NCBI GenBank assembly: GCA_002733605.1
Contig: NVWK01000012.1
Location: 80,506-144,505 of the forward strand
Direction: 5' to 3'
Source: Robiginitomaculum sp.
Lineage (GTDB): Bacteria; Pseudomonadota; Alphaproteobacteria; Caulobacterales; Maricaulaceae
DNA length: 64,000 nucleotides
This document shows positions 18,897-28,035 of the stretch, one piece after another; the stretch's first letter is position 1, and the number at the start of each line of letters is the position of its first letter. The notes below the pieces were generated by a model. That model saw only the letters and a list, made by a program, of their open reading frames with translations, ran no database searches and was not told the origin of the DNA. Made by a program: the position numbers and the translations under genes.

Positions 18897-19220
18897 ATGA
18901 AAATAAACACCGTATTACAGGCCCTCAACCATCCCATACGTCGCGACATTATTGCGCGTCTGCAAAATGGCCCGATGACGGCTGGTGCTCTGGCAGAAGC
19001 CTATGATGTCTCCAAGCCGACCATGTCTACGCATTTCGCGAGTTTGAAAGATGCGGATTTGATCGAGGGGAAGAAAGCTGGTGTCAGTATTATCTATCAT
19101 TTGAATATCACGGTCGCCGAGGAAGCCATGTCTGCGTTGATGGGCTTATTGGGGGGAAGCATCACATCCCCACAAACACAAATGGCTACCCCGGAGCCCA
19201 CCAAGGAGGAACACTCATGA
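18897..19220 (+). CDS. ArsR-family transcriptional regulator (SdpR-like)
   Basis: 107 residues with a winged helix: 'LNHPIRRDIIARLQ', then the recognition region 'GALAEAYDVSKPTMSTHFASLKDADLI' and wing 'KKAGVSIIYHLN'. No metal-binding Cys cluster is visible, which argues against metal sensing and for the SdpR/autorepressor branch. The C-terminal 25 residues are Thr/Pro-rich and probably disordered. It is followed in ATGA overlap by an SdpI-like membrane protein, the same arrangement as Bacillus sdpRI. In that system SdpI recruits SdpR to the membrane; whether this holds here is inference. Confidence 0.85.
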   Translation: MKINTVLQALNHPIRRDIIARLQNGPMTAGALAEAYDVSKPTMSTHFASLKDADLIEGKKAGVSIIYHLNITVAEEAMSALMGLLGGSITSPQTQMATPEPTKEEHS

Positions 19221-19846
19221 ACCGCACACTTTATCTTGCGATTGCCATCATCGCTCTCACGGCCGCGATCAGCATTACACTTTCACTTATTGGATACCCG
19301 CTACCCGCTGACGGTATTCAGACCCTGACGCGCCGCATCGTCACGACCCCTCTTTTGTGGGCAATTTTTAGTGCAGCCATGACGGCTTATGCAGTCTCCA
19401 TAGTGAACAAAAAACCCGCCCAGATAACGGGAAAATCGAAAATGATTTCGAATATAAAAATCCTCTATTTCCCATTATTATTCTTATGTGTGCAAGTATT
19501 GCTACCCTTAAAAATTCATGGCGTGATTGGAGGCGATGCAATGCAATATGTGATGTTTGCGATCAATCTCACCTTTTTCATGAGCATTGGGAACTATGTC
19601 AGCACCGTTAAACCAAATGGCCTCGGCGGCCTCCGCACACAGTGGACTTTGGCCGATCCGGTGGTTTGGGCGAAAACCCAACGGTTTTATGGACGCGGTA
19701 TTGTTATGAGCAGTCTCGCCGCAATTCCTTTGGCTTTCTTTGGAAAACCGGAAATGGCTCTGTGGGCTTTAGTCGCCGGATTTATGGCCGCCTTGATAAT
19801 TTCAAGAGCCTATTCCCACCGGATCGCAAACGAAAAATCTGCCTGA
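19217..19846 (+). CDS. SdpI-family integral membrane protein
   Basis: 209 residues with about six hydrophobic segments. The SdpI signature is visible as 'IGNYVSTVKPNGLGGLRTQW' near residue 120, followed by 'VWAKTQRFYGR'. SdpI in Bacillus gives immunity to the SdpC toxin and signals to SdpR. No SdpC-like toxin gene is nearby, so here it may defend against foreign peptides or sense envelope state. Strong AAGGAGG before the ATG, and ATGA overlap with the regulator show obligatory co-expression. Confidence 0.82.
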   Translation: MNRTLYLAIAIIALTAAISITLSLIGYPLPADGIQTLTRRIVTTPLLWAIFSAAMTAYAVSIVNKKPAQITGKSKMISNIKILYFPLLFLCVQVLLPLKIHGVIGGDAMQYVMFAINLTFFMSIGNYVSTVKPNGLGGLRTQWTLADPVVWAKTQRFYGRGIVMSSLAAIPLAFFGKPEMALWALVAGFMAALIISRAYSHRIANEKSA

Positions 19847-19894
19847 TGTAAACAGGTTATGATTTAACTTTAATCAATAGAACTGGAGAAAAAA

Positions 19895-20848
19895 ATGGTG
19901 AACACAGCCAACAGGATAATTGTGCCTAAAATTTGGAGCATACTTACTGTATCCTTCATACTCGTACTGGTACTTGCCGGATGTAATGCCGATCAATCAA
20001 GCGCAATCCAAAATCAACCGCCCGCTTCCGAGGGTCCGGCACTTTGGACATTGCAAGACGAAGATACAATCATACATTTATTTGGATTGGCTCCGATTTT
20101 AAAACCCGGCACAGCCTGGAAAAATGACGTGTATAACACTGCATTTACGCAGGCACATATTGTCATTCTGGACGTCGACAACACGAGCCCTGACATGCAA
20201 ACAATGGTTCAGCGTCTCGGCTTCTATACAGATGGCAGCACGTTAAACGGCGCGTTAGACAGTTTACTGAGCGAAGCTGAACATGAAGAAATCAATGCGG
20301 TCTCTACCGGCTTGGGCGCACCTCTTATTGCCTTAAACGCTCTTAAACCATGGCTGGCAAATTTACAGCTAGGCGTTATGTCTCTTACCCAACAAGGCTA
20401 TGATTTAGCATCTGGCGGGCCGACAGCCGCCTTGGCCATACAGGCTAAAGACGAGGGCAAAACAATTCGGTATATGCAAGAACCGGAAGAACTACTCAAC
20501 ATGATGTCAGAACTCTCTCAAGAGGAACAAGTCAACATGCTGCTCCACACGGCGCGCCAATTACGTGATAAACCAGATCAATCGGCACACATTGCAAAAG
20601 CATGGCTGGATGGTGATGTCGACACAATTGGCGCGATTTTGCACGGCAAACCCAATTCATGGTCAAGCCCGCTCATTTATGACACATTTGTTGTTCAGAG
20701 AAACGCAAGCTGGGCCAAAGAAATTGAACGATTGATGCAGGCAGAAACCGGTACGATTTTTATGGCCTTTGGTCTAGGGCATTTGGCTGGAAAGGACAGT
20801 CTTATTGGCATGCTTGAAACGGCGGGGTTTGTGCCTGTACGCCAATAA
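19895..20848 (+). CDS. TraB/GumN-like lipoprotein with degenerate first motif
   Basis: 317 residues. N-terminal membrane segment ending in lipobox 'LAGC' near residue 29. The C-terminal motif 'MAFGLGHLAGKDSLIGMLETAG' is that of TraB/GumN proteins. The N-terminal motif, usually G-T-x-H ahead of L-x-P-G-x-x-W, reads 'FGLAPILKPGTAW': the fold is recognisable but the conserved His is Pro. The following acidic motif reads 'ILDVD'. So a catalytic or metal role may be lost. GGAG sits 7 bases before the ATG. Placed downstream of the SdpI gene by 48 bp, possibly the same transcript. Confidence 0.75.
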   Translation: MVNTANRIIVPKIWSILTVSFILVLVLAGCNADQSSAIQNQPPASEGPALWTLQDEDTIIHLFGLAPILKPGTAWKNDVYNTAFTQAHIVILDVDNTSPDMQTMVQRLGFYTDGSTLNGALDSLLSEAEHEEINAVSTGLGAPLIALNALKPWLANLQLGVMSLTQQGYDLASGGPTAALAIQAKDEGKTIRYMQEPEELLNMMSELSQEEQVNMLLHTARQLRDKPDQSAHIAKAWLDGDVDTIGAILHGKPNSWSSPLIYDTFVVQRNASWAKEIERLMQAETGTIFMAFGLGHLAGKDSLIGMLETAGFVPVRQ

Positions 20849-20851
20849 ACA

Positions 20852-20886
20852 TTCCCAAACGAGCTTGGCCTAAACAAGTTTGGGAA
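20852..20886. repeat. Inverted repeat after the TraB-like gene (possible terminator)
   Basis: TTCCCAAAC (20852-20860) and GTTTGGGAA (20878-20886) form a perfect 9-bp stem with a 17-nt loop, 3 bp after the stop codon. No T run follows, so a factor-dependent terminator or RNA-stabilising hairpin is as likely as a classical terminator. Confidence 0.45.
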
Positions 20887-20963
20887 AACACACCCGTCAT
20901 TATTGCCCATAATTTATGGGGAAGGGTCTACACAAATCTTGAAAAGCGGACTAAGCTCGTTGC

Positions 20964-22181
20964 ATGGTTCGCTTTTTACTTTCCTTTGCACTTATTGTTT
21001 TATTGAGCCGCACAGCGTTTGCGCAAACCACTGATCCCAAGCAACTCGATACCCTCTCCGAACAGCAAAAGGAAGCAGAGCAAAGGGCCAATGCCCTTTC
21101 GCAACAACAAGACGAAATCTTGAACGAAATATCAGGCCTACAACGCGATCTTGTCAATGCAACGGCACAAAGCCGGGGCTATGAAAGGGCACAGAATCAA
21201 GCACAGGCGCGGCTTTCGGAACTTGAGCGTGAAGAGACAAAGTTGACGGCTCTGATCCTGAGCGACAGATTGGCTCTCAGCGATATGCTCGCCGCCTTGC
21301 AGCGTATAGAACGACGCCCTGCTCCCTCTCTATTGGCCAACTCTCAAAGTGCGCTGGACGCGGCAAGAGCCGCCAGTTTACTGTCTTCTCTGAGCCTTGA
21401 TTTACAAAAAAAATCGGAAACCTTAAAACAGCAATTGGTCGAATTGCATATCCTTCGCCAAAACATGGTCAATAACCGTCTCGAAATTACCGCCCATGCC
21501 CAAGAAGTTGATGTGCGTTTAAAAGGCATAAAAACCATAATTTCCAACAAGTCCACATTGAATAACAAGCTCGGTAAAGACCGGGAAACACAAGCCCAAA
21601 AGGCCAAAAAACTGGCTGCAGAAGCCCGTGATTTACGCGATCTCATTGCGCGGTTTGAAGAACAAGCTGAAGAGATTACCCCACGATTAAAACCAAAAAT
21701 CAGCAACCTCCCCCCCAACCCGCACATTAAGCCCAAGCGGGGGAAAGCGCCGGCACCCGTGTTTGTGGCGGCCGGATCCGGGCGGTTCGCGGATGCACGC
21801 GGGAAATTACCACTGCCGGTGCTCGGCACGCTCTCGCGGAAGTTTGGTGCCCTGCTGAGCGAAGGGGGGCGTGCGAAAGGCATAAGTTTGCGGACCGCAT
21901 CAAGGGCGCAAGTTGTGGCGCCCTTCCCGGCCCGGGTTGATTTTTCCGGCTCGTTCAACAATGAATCGGTTGTGATTTTATACGTTGGCAACGGATATTT
22001 CATCATCCTCACCGGCCTTGGCGAAACATTTGCATCGGCCGGCGAACATGTTGCTGCTGGCGAACCACTTGGCCTCATGCCAGTGCGTAGAGGGGCAAAA
22101 CCCGAACTTTTCATGGAATTTCGTAAAAATAAAGCCAGTATTGACCCAAAACCATGGATTGGCCCGGCACTTGCACAGTAA
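20964..22181 (+). CDS. EnvC-like murein hydrolase activator (degenerate M23/LytM)
   Basis: 405 residues. Signal peptide ending 'RTAFA'; a long coiled coil at about residues 25-250 with many Gln/Glu/Lys heptads; a Pro-rich hinge; then a LytM-like domain from about residue 275 ('LPVLGTLSRKFGA', 'VVAPFPARVDFSGSF', 'GEPLGLM', 'ELFMEFRKN', 'IDPKPWI'). Active M23 peptidases carry HxxxD and HxH zinc ligands; both are missing, matching EnvC-type regulators that activate periplasmic amidases at the septum. Followed by two CtpA proteases in the same orientation, a common alphaproteobacterial order. Confidence 0.9.
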   Translation: MVRFLLSFALIVLLSRTAFAQTTDPKQLDTLSEQQKEAEQRANALSQQQDEILNEISGLQRDLVNATAQSRGYERAQNQAQARLSELEREETKLTALILSDRLALSDMLAALQRIERRPAPSLLANSQSALDAARAASLLSSLSLDLQKKSETLKQQLVELHILRQNMVNNRLEITAHAQEVDVRLKGIKTIISNKSTLNNKLGKDRETQAQKAKKLAAEARDLRDLIARFEEQAEEITPRLKPKISNLPPNPHIKPKRGKAPAPVFVAAGSGRFADARGKLPLPVLGTLSRKFGALLSEGGRAKGISLRTASRAQVVAPFPARVDFSGSFNNESVVILYVGNGYFIILTGLGETFASAGEHVAAGEPLGLMPVRRGAKPELFMEFRKNKASIDPKPWIGPALAQ

Positions 22182-22333
22182 TTTGCTAATAATTGGTCGC
22201 TAGATTGCCGACAAATATGACGCTTTTTTCATCTGTCGGGCACGTAAATTACTGGAAATACGGATGTTAGAGCGATAGAGTATAACAAAGGGGACCTTAT
22301 AAAGCTCACAAGAGCGAAGGACACGGAGACACT

Positions 22334-23659
22334 ATGAAGTATTTACTACCAACTGTCGGCATTGTTGCGGCCAGCGCATTATTTGCATTTTCCACAACGT
22401 CCCAACATGCGATCGCCGTAGAAAAATCTACGCAGGAACGCACGTTTGAACAACTTGATCTGTTCGCGGATGTGTTGGCGCGTGTCCGTAATGATTATGT
22501 TGTCCCCGTGGACAATGCAGAGCTTATCGATGACGCGATTAACGGGATGTTGCAGGGCCTCGACCCCCATTCCAGCTATGTAAACCCCGAGCGGTTTGCG
22601 GATTTGCAAATCTCTACGTCTGGCGAATATGGCGGGTTGGGCATGGAAGTAACCATGGAAGACGGTGTGGTTAAAGTGGTTGCGCCTATCGACGAAACCC
22701 CTGCCAAAAAAGCCGGTATTTTATCGGGAGATTATCTGACAGCCATAGACGGGGAAAGTATTTTGGGGCTGGGCCTGAGCGAAGCGGTTGACCGCATGCG
22801 CGGCAAGCCCGGCGAAGCGATCACCGTCACGGTCATCCGGCGAGGTGAAGACCCGATGGATATCACCATGACCCGCGAAATCATCAAACCGATTGTTGTA
22901 CGACACCGGGTTGAGGACGGGGTCGGGTATTTGCGTATTTCACAATTTAACGAGAAAACGGCCGGGTCACTTGGTGAAGCCATCAAGGCCCTAAAGAAAG
23001 AATTTGGTGGAAAAATCCCGGGCATTGTTTTGGATTTACGCGGTAACCCCGGCGGCTTGCTTGACCAGTCCATAAAGGTCAGCAGTGCATTTTTGAACGG
23101 CGGTGAAGTTGTCTCCACACGTGGTCGCCACGAGAATGATACCGAGCACTATAATGCCAAACGCGGCCAGTTGTTGAAAGGTGTACCTGTTGTCGTCTTA
23201 ATCAATGGGGCAGCAGCGTCTGCGTCTGAAATCGTTGCCGGCGCCCTCCAAGACAGAAACCGGGCGCTGATCGTTGGCATGACGTCCTTTGGTAAAGGGT
23301 CTGTGCAATCTGTTGTACCGTTACGCAATGGCCGGGATGGTGCTTTGCGTCTTACCACTGCACGCTATTACACACCGGCAGGCCGGTCCATTCAGGGGAC
23401 GGGTATCACACCCGATGTTGCAATTTCCAAAGTGCATGATGATGGCAAAGGCAATGAAGGCCAGATATCCGAATCCGATTTGCCCAATGCGATTAAAAAC
23501 GAGCAGGCAGAAATGGAAGCCGCCGAAGACACATCCGAGATGGTTGTGGAATATCCCCCTGAGGATTTTGATGTTGAAGATGATTTCCAGCTTAAACGGG
23601 CTGTCGAAATTTTGAAAAATGGCACGTATAAGACCCTGCTTGCCGAAGCCAAAAGCTAG
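22334..23659 (+). CDS. ctpA: Carboxy-terminal processing protease CtpA (S41A), copy 1
   Basis: 441 residues, periplasmic. Signal peptide-like start; PDZ domain at about residues 90-180 ('GGLGMEVTMEDG', 'AGILSGDYLTAIDG'); S41 protease with catalytic Ser in 'AAASASEIVAGALQD' and Lys in 'SFGKGSVQSV'. Cleaves proteins near non-polar C-termini; in other bacteria substrates include PBP3 and cell-wall hydrolases. GGAGACACT precedes the ATG. Ends 10 bp before a second, very similar copy. Confidence 0.95.
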   Translation: MKYLLPTVGIVAASALFAFSTTSQHAIAVEKSTQERTFEQLDLFADVLARVRNDYVVPVDNAELIDDAINGMLQGLDPHSSYVNPERFADLQISTSGEYGGLGMEVTMEDGVVKVVAPIDETPAKKAGILSGDYLTAIDGESILGLGLSEAVDRMRGKPGEAITVTVIRRGEDPMDITMTREIIKPIVVRHRVEDGVGYLRISQFNEKTAGSLGEAIKALKKEFGGKIPGIVLDLRGNPGGLLDQSIKVSSAFLNGGEVVSTRGRHENDTEHYNAKRGQLLKGVPVVVLINGAAASASEIVAGALQDRNRALIVGMTSFGKGSVQSVVPLRNGRDGALRLTTARYYTPAGRSIQGTGITPDVAISKVHDDGKGNEGQISESDLPNAIKNEQAEMEAAEDTSEMVVEYPPEDFDVEDDFQLKRAVEILKNGTYKTLLAEAKS

Positions 23660-23669
23660 GAATAAAACC

Positions 23670-25007
23670 TTGGGTGCATCCTTAAAAAAACTGATGAAAT
23701 TCACGTCTCTTGTCGCCCTCGGGGCGGCACTTGGTGTGTCTGCGGCCACATTTGCAGAGCCAAATTCAAACGAAAATGCGCACAGCTATTACCAATTGGT
23801 CATTTTTGCGGACGTGCTCAGTCGTGTACAAGATGAGTATATAGAGGATGTTGATCCGGCCGATCTCGTTGCAGATGCCTTAAACGGGGCGCTCCGGTCT
23901 TTAGATCCTCACTCTCATTACTCGCCTCCGAAAGACTTTGAAAGACAGCAAGAAATTTCACGTCGGGAATATGGCGGCCTTGGAATCGAGGTCAGCATGC
24001 AAGACGGGTTTATCCTTGTTGGTTACGCCAATAAAGGCGCGCCTGCGGCACGCTCAGGTATAAAAGCCGGTGATCTTATCACCCATGTCGAGGGCGTCAG
24101 CATAAAGGACAAGGATTTAAGCGAAGCCGTCGAAAAAATGCGCGGTTTGGCCGGAGACCCGATCACAATTACAGTCAAAACCGCAGAAGATGAGCCACGC
24201 GATATTATCGTTGTGCGCGAAGTGGTTCAGGGTCGGGCCGTCCGCAACCGCATGTTCGAAGGCATGGGGTATATCTATCTGGAGACCTTTAACAATGCGA
24301 ATGTAGCCCGTGATTTGGGTGAAGCTATCGATATTCTAGAGGCCGAGCACGGCGGAAAACTTCCTGGGCTTGTTTTGGATTTACGCGGTAATGGCGGCGG
24401 GCTTTTGACCCAAAGTGTCGCGGTGAGCAGTTATTTTCTGGATGGTGGTGAAGTGTTGTCTGTGCGCGGACGACGTGCAGCAGATAATGATCGTTATCAC
24501 GCCGAACGGGGCGAAAAACTGGCGGGTGTACCTGTGGTGGTGCTCATAAGCGGCACCTCGGCATCTGCATCCGAAATTGTTGCAGGGGCCTTACAAGACC
24601 GTGGGCGCGCCCTGATTGTCGGCACCCAATCCTTTGGCAAAGGGTCCGTACAATCGGTCTATCCACTTAATAACGGCAAAGACGGCGCGTTACGTCTAAC
24701 AACAGATAGGTATTTCACCCCGTCCGGGCGGTCTATTCAGGGCCTTGGCATTACCCCCGATATTTGGGTTGAAGCTTTCCCCGACACTGGCCAAAACCGC
24801 ATTACGTTTCGCGAATCCAGTCTCGCCAATTCTTTGGATGCAATCATATTGGAAACGGAAGGCAACCCGAAGACGCACAAAGATGTTGAGCATGAATACC
24901 CGCCCGAAGATTGGGCCAGCGACCAAGACTACCAACTCCACCGTGCCGTCGAAGTCTTGAAAGCCGAGGATTTCAAGAGCCGTTTGCAGCACGCTTTCAA
25001 CGACTGA
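23670..25007 (+). CDS. Carboxy-terminal processing protease CtpA (S41A), copy 2, probable TTG start
   Basis: The track start (23619) lies inside copy 1 and gives a Pro/Arg-rich leader that is not a signal peptide. TTG 23670 has TAGGA about 8 bases upstream and yields 'MGASLKKLMKFTSLVALGAA', a proper signal peptide; ATG 23694 is the alternative but lacks a ribosome site. Domains mirror copy 1: PDZ ('GGLGIEVSMQDG'), Ser in 'TSASASEIVAGALQDRG', Lys in 'SFGKGSVQSVYPL'. Both copies keep their catalytic residues, so this is a working tandem duplication rather than a decaying one. 445 residues. Confidence 0.92.
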   Translation: MGASLKKLMKFTSLVALGAALGVSAATFAEPNSNENAHSYYQLVIFADVLSRVQDEYIEDVDPADLVADALNGALRSLDPHSHYSPPKDFERQQEISRREYGGLGIEVSMQDGFILVGYANKGAPAARSGIKAGDLITHVEGVSIKDKDLSEAVEKMRGLAGDPITITVKTAEDEPRDIIVVREVVQGRAVRNRMFEGMGYIYLETFNNANVARDLGEAIDILEAEHGGKLPGLVLDLRGNGGGLLTQSVAVSSYFLDGGEVLSVRGRRAADNDRYHAERGEKLAGVPVVVLISGTSASASEIVAGALQDRGRALIVGTQSFGKGSVQSVYPLNNGKDGALRLTTDRYFTPSGRSIQGLGITPDIWVEAFPDTGQNRITFRESSLANSLDAIILETEGNPKTHKDVEHEYPPEDWASDQDYQLHRAVEVLKAEDFKSRLQHAFND

Positions 25008-25077
25008 AGACCCTCTTTTCACACCAACTACAGAGTGTTCGGGTTGCGTTTGGATGTGGCACGGGATATGCAAAAGC

Positions 25078-26313
25078 ATGACAAAGAGTGTGCACCGAAA
25101 AACCCAAAAACTGACATCTGTACGCAAACACGGATTTAGTGCCCTCTTATTGCTAGCCCTGATTGGCCTGTCCACATTTACGTGGCTACAAATCGTCGGG
25201 AAGCGGGTGAATGTAGCGGCAAATGCCGACCCGGAATTTGCGCTTTCTCCGTATCAAACGCCGCAAGCGGCGAATGTTACGCAGCCCCAGCCCCTGCCCG
25301 ATTTGCTAAAAGACGACAATATCCCCCTTGATGTAAACCCTACAGACAGTGTGGAATTGTTGGGCGGGGTCGAAACAAACCAGACCAGCTTAACTGCAAA
25401 TACACGATCAAGGTCATCAATTATCGAAGCATTGGCGGATGTAACCGGCCCGAAAATTATACTCATTGACGGGCAACCCGTCCGCGGAAATGCAGACACC
25501 CCCCTGGCGTCGCCCTTGATCCGTGCACCAATACAAGGTCTGACCCGTATGTCGCCTTTCGGGCGCATGCCGATGATCGCAGCCAATGGACGTACGGTTC
25601 TGAACAGCTACGCCAAGCCCTTTACCCCCATCGTCGGCAAATCCTACACCTCGATCATTATCGGTGGTCTAGGTGTCAATCAGGCGCTCACCCAGCGCGC
25701 TATTGATGAGTTGCCCGGCGAGGTTAGCCTCGCATTTGCGGCCCTGACCCCCAATTTGCAAAGCTGGATTGATCGGGCGCGCGCCAAAGGTCACGAGGCC
25801 TTGATTGAGCTCCCGATGGAAAGTGCCGGGTTTGACGCGACAGCCCCGGATGCCCGTTACACGCTCGCCACAACCGCTCTGGACAGTGCCAATATCCGCA
25901 ATCTGGATTACTTGCTCAGTCGGGCAGAGGGCTATTTTGCCCTGACCAATTATGGAGGCGAGGTTTTAGTCAATAATGAGAAATCTCTAAAACCCATTGT
26001 CGAACATATTAAAAATGCAGGGCTTGGATTTATCTATGACGGCGGCGGCAAAGGGGCCCGCATTCAACAACTGGGCCGAAAATATGCATTGCCTATCGTA
26101 ACCGCCAACCAGTTCCTTGACGAGACGACCCGCACCCGTGAAGATGTACGCCTCTCCATAAGCGAGATGACGGCCCAAAAGGCCAGCCCTGTCCCTATCG
26201 GTATGGGGTTTTCTTACGGCGGCACGATTGACGGCGTTAAAGACTGGCTGGCCACCAAACCGGCCAATACTGAACTTGCCCCTGTCTCATACGCCCTGAA
26301 AACAAATCTCTAA
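25078..26313 (+). CDS. Divergent polysaccharide deacetylase family protein (YibQ-like)
   Basis: About 411 residues. N-terminal transmembrane anchor (residues 18-40), a Pro/Asn-rich periplasmic linker, then the divergent deacetylase fold from about residue 190: 'SIIIGGLGVNQALTQRAIDELP', 'LSFA'-like 'VSLAFAALTPN', 'GHEALIELPME', 'IYDGGGKG', and 'PIGMGFSYGGTIDGVKDWL'. Found in alphaproteobacteria between ctpA and rppH, as here; likely acts on cell-wall glycans. ATG 25054, eight codons earlier, is an alternative start. Shares TAATG with rppH. Confidence 0.87.
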   Translation: MTKSVHRKTQKLTSVRKHGFSALLLLALIGLSTFTWLQIVGKRVNVAANADPEFALSPYQTPQAANVTQPQPLPDLLKDDNIPLDVNPTDSVELLGGVETNQTSLTANTRSRSSIIEALADVTGPKIILIDGQPVRGNADTPLASPLIRAPIQGLTRMSPFGRMPMIAANGRTVLNSYAKPFTPIVGKSYTSIIIGGLGVNQALTQRAIDELPGEVSLAFAALTPNLQSWIDRARAKGHEALIELPMESAGFDATAPDARYTLATTALDSANIRNLDYLLSRAEGYFALTNYGGEVLVNNEKSLKPIVEHIKNAGLGFIYDGGGKGARIQQLGRKYALPIVTANQFLDETTRTREDVRLSISEMTAQKASPVPIGMGFSYGGTIDGVKDWLATKPANTELAPVSYALKTNL

Positions 26314-26795
26314 TGCAAAATGCTCCAACTCTTTATAGGCCTGCTGCCGGGATTGCTTTGTTCAACCCACGCGGCCAAGTGTTTTTAGGGCGGCGTAAAA
26401 ATGCGTCTGGCCCCTATATATGGCAATTGCCCCAAGGGGGTATTGACGCGGGGGAGACGGCGAAAGACGCGGCCATACGCGAGTTGGAAGAAGAAACGGG
26501 CATCGCCCCCCAGTTAATCACACCCTTAGGGGAAATAGAGGACTGGCTGCATTATGACTTCCCTGCGAATTTGAAAAACAGTCGTATGGCGCGGCAATGG
26601 CGCGGCCAGAAACAAAGATGGTTTGCGTTTCGCTTTATTGGCCAGGACGCACAAATTGATTTGACGGTGCACAACGAGATCGAATTTTCAGACTGGCGCT
26701 GGGATAGTCTGACACAGGCCGTAAAACTGATTGTGCCGTTCAAGCGAAGTGTTTATGAACGGGTTGGGGCAGAATTTTCCATATTTGAAAAGTAA
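26313..26795 (+). CDS. rppH: RNA pyrophosphohydrolase (Nudix)
   Basis: 160 residues. Removes pyrophosphate from the 5' end of mRNAs, triggering RNase E decay; also listed in older genomes as diadenosine polyphosphate hydrolase. Nudix box 'GGIDAGETAKDAAIRELEEE' is complete, and the RppH context 'IWQLPQGGID', 'RGQKQRWFAFRF' and 'EFSDWRW' is present. Its ATG overlaps the previous stop as TAATG. Confidence 0.95.
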   Translation: MQNAPTLYRPAAGIALFNPRGQVFLGRRKNASGPYIWQLPQGGIDAGETAKDAAIRELEEETGIAPQLITPLGEIEDWLHYDFPANLKNSRMARQWRGQKQRWFAFRFIGQDAQIDLTVHNEIEFSDWRWDSLTQAVKLIVPFKRSVYERVGAEFSIFEK

Positions 26796-26799
26796 AGTG

Positions 26800-28035
26800 A
26801 TGAGTAAATCCGTCGGACATAATGCGCTGATTTTTATCGTTATAGCTGTCGCTATTGATGCGATAGGTCTGGGTATTATTATGCCCGTCTTGCCGGATTT
26901 ACTGATGGAGTTGACGGGACAACCGTTGAACGAGGCGGCTCTACACGGGGGCTGGTTGACCTTCACCTATGCGCTTATGCAATTCGTGTTCATGCCGATC
27001 ATTGGCGGGTTATCGGATGCGCATGGGCGCCGCAAAATCATGCTCCTGTCCCTGTTTGCCCTCGGGCTTGATTATTTATTGATGGGCTGGGCACCGACCA
27101 TTGGTATTCTTTATATCGGGCGGATTATCTCTGGCGCGACCGGGGCGATATATTCAACTGCAAACGCTTATATTGCCGACATATCGCCGCCCGAAAAACG
27201 GGCCCAAAACTTTGGCATGATTGGGGCGGCCTTCGGGATCGGCTTTGTTCTGGGGCCGGTCATTGGTGGGCTTTTGGGCGAGCTTGGCCCCCGCGTCCCG
27301 TTCTATGCGGCGGCGGGGTTTTCCTTGCTTAACGTGGCATATGGATATTTCTTCTTGCCGGAGACTTTGAAAATTGACAAAAGACGACCTTTTAGCTGGC
27401 GACGGGCCAACCCGTTCGGCACGCTCAAATCCGTGTTGGCCCTACCCCAACTTGGCGGGTTCCTCATTGTCATGTTTCTGTTTTCGTTTGCACATTTTGC
27501 CTATCCTAGCTGTTTCGCCTTTTTCACGAAACAGGCTTATCAATGGAGTCCGCGTGATGTCGGCATGTCGCTGGCTTTCTTCGGGGTGGCGTCCGCATTT
27601 GTGCAAGGCTATCTCATCCGTATTGCGATCCCTAAACTTGGCCTGGTACAATGCGCCATTATCGGTACGCTGATGAATGTGGCTGCATTTGTCGGGCTGA
27701 GCATGGCGGCAAGCGGGGCTATACTCTATCTCTGGCTCGTCCCGGCGGCTCTTGGCGGCTTAGCTGGCCCTGCGATCCAAAACCTGATGTCTGTGCGTGT
27801 GGCGGAGGACGCGCAAGGAGAATTACAAGGGGCGATTGGCTCTATCAGCAGCATCGCCATGCTGGCAAGCCCTTTGCTTATGACCCGCCTGTTTCATAAA
27901 TATGCAGACACAGAAGCAGATATTTATTTTCCCGGCGCGCCCTTCCTTTTCGCAGGCATTCTGGTCGCAATCGCATTACTGGTCTTCATCTGGGCCGTGC
28001 GGTCAACGCCTGTGGTTGTGGCCCCGACAGAGTGA
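26800..28035 (+). CDS. MFS transporter, TetA/TCR-type drug:H+ antiporter family
   Basis: 411 residues, 12 predicted membrane segments. The track start is inside rppH; ATG 26800, 4 bp after the rppH stop, opens directly into helix 1 ('[20 protein letters not shown]', with the conserved Asp). The loop 2-3 signature '[17 protein letters not shown]' and motif C '[15 protein letters not shown]' identify the 12-TMS antiporter type. Sequence alone does not show tetracycline transport; similar genes are common housekeeping effluxers. Its last 50 bp overlap the convergent phosphoesterase gene. Confidence 0.88.
   Translation: MSKSVGHNALIFIVIAVAIDAIGLGIIMPVLPDLLMELTGQPLNEAALHGGWLTFTYALMQFVFMPIIGGLSDAHGRRKIMLLSLFALGLDYLLMGWAPTIGILYIGRIISGATGAIYSTANAYIADISPPEKRAQNFGMIGAAFGIGFVLGPVIGGLLGELGPRVPFYAAAGFSLLNVAYGYFFLPETLKIDKRRPFSWRRANPFGTLKSVLALPQLGGFLIVMFLFSFAHFAYPSCFAFFTKQAYQWSPRDVGMSLAFFGVASAFVQGYLIRIAIPKLGLVQCAIIGTLMNVAAFVGLSMAASGAILYLWLVPAALGGLAGPAIQNLMSVRVAEDAQGELQGAIGSISSIAMLASPLLMTRLFHKYADTEADIYFPGAPFLFAGILVAIALLVFIWAVRSTPVVVAPTE

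Noticed and set aside
26800-28035. Calling the MFS gene a tetracycline resistance gene tetA
   Set aside because: Family signature fits TetA/TCR antiporters, but many chromosomal members have other substrates and the rppH-linked context is housekeeping.
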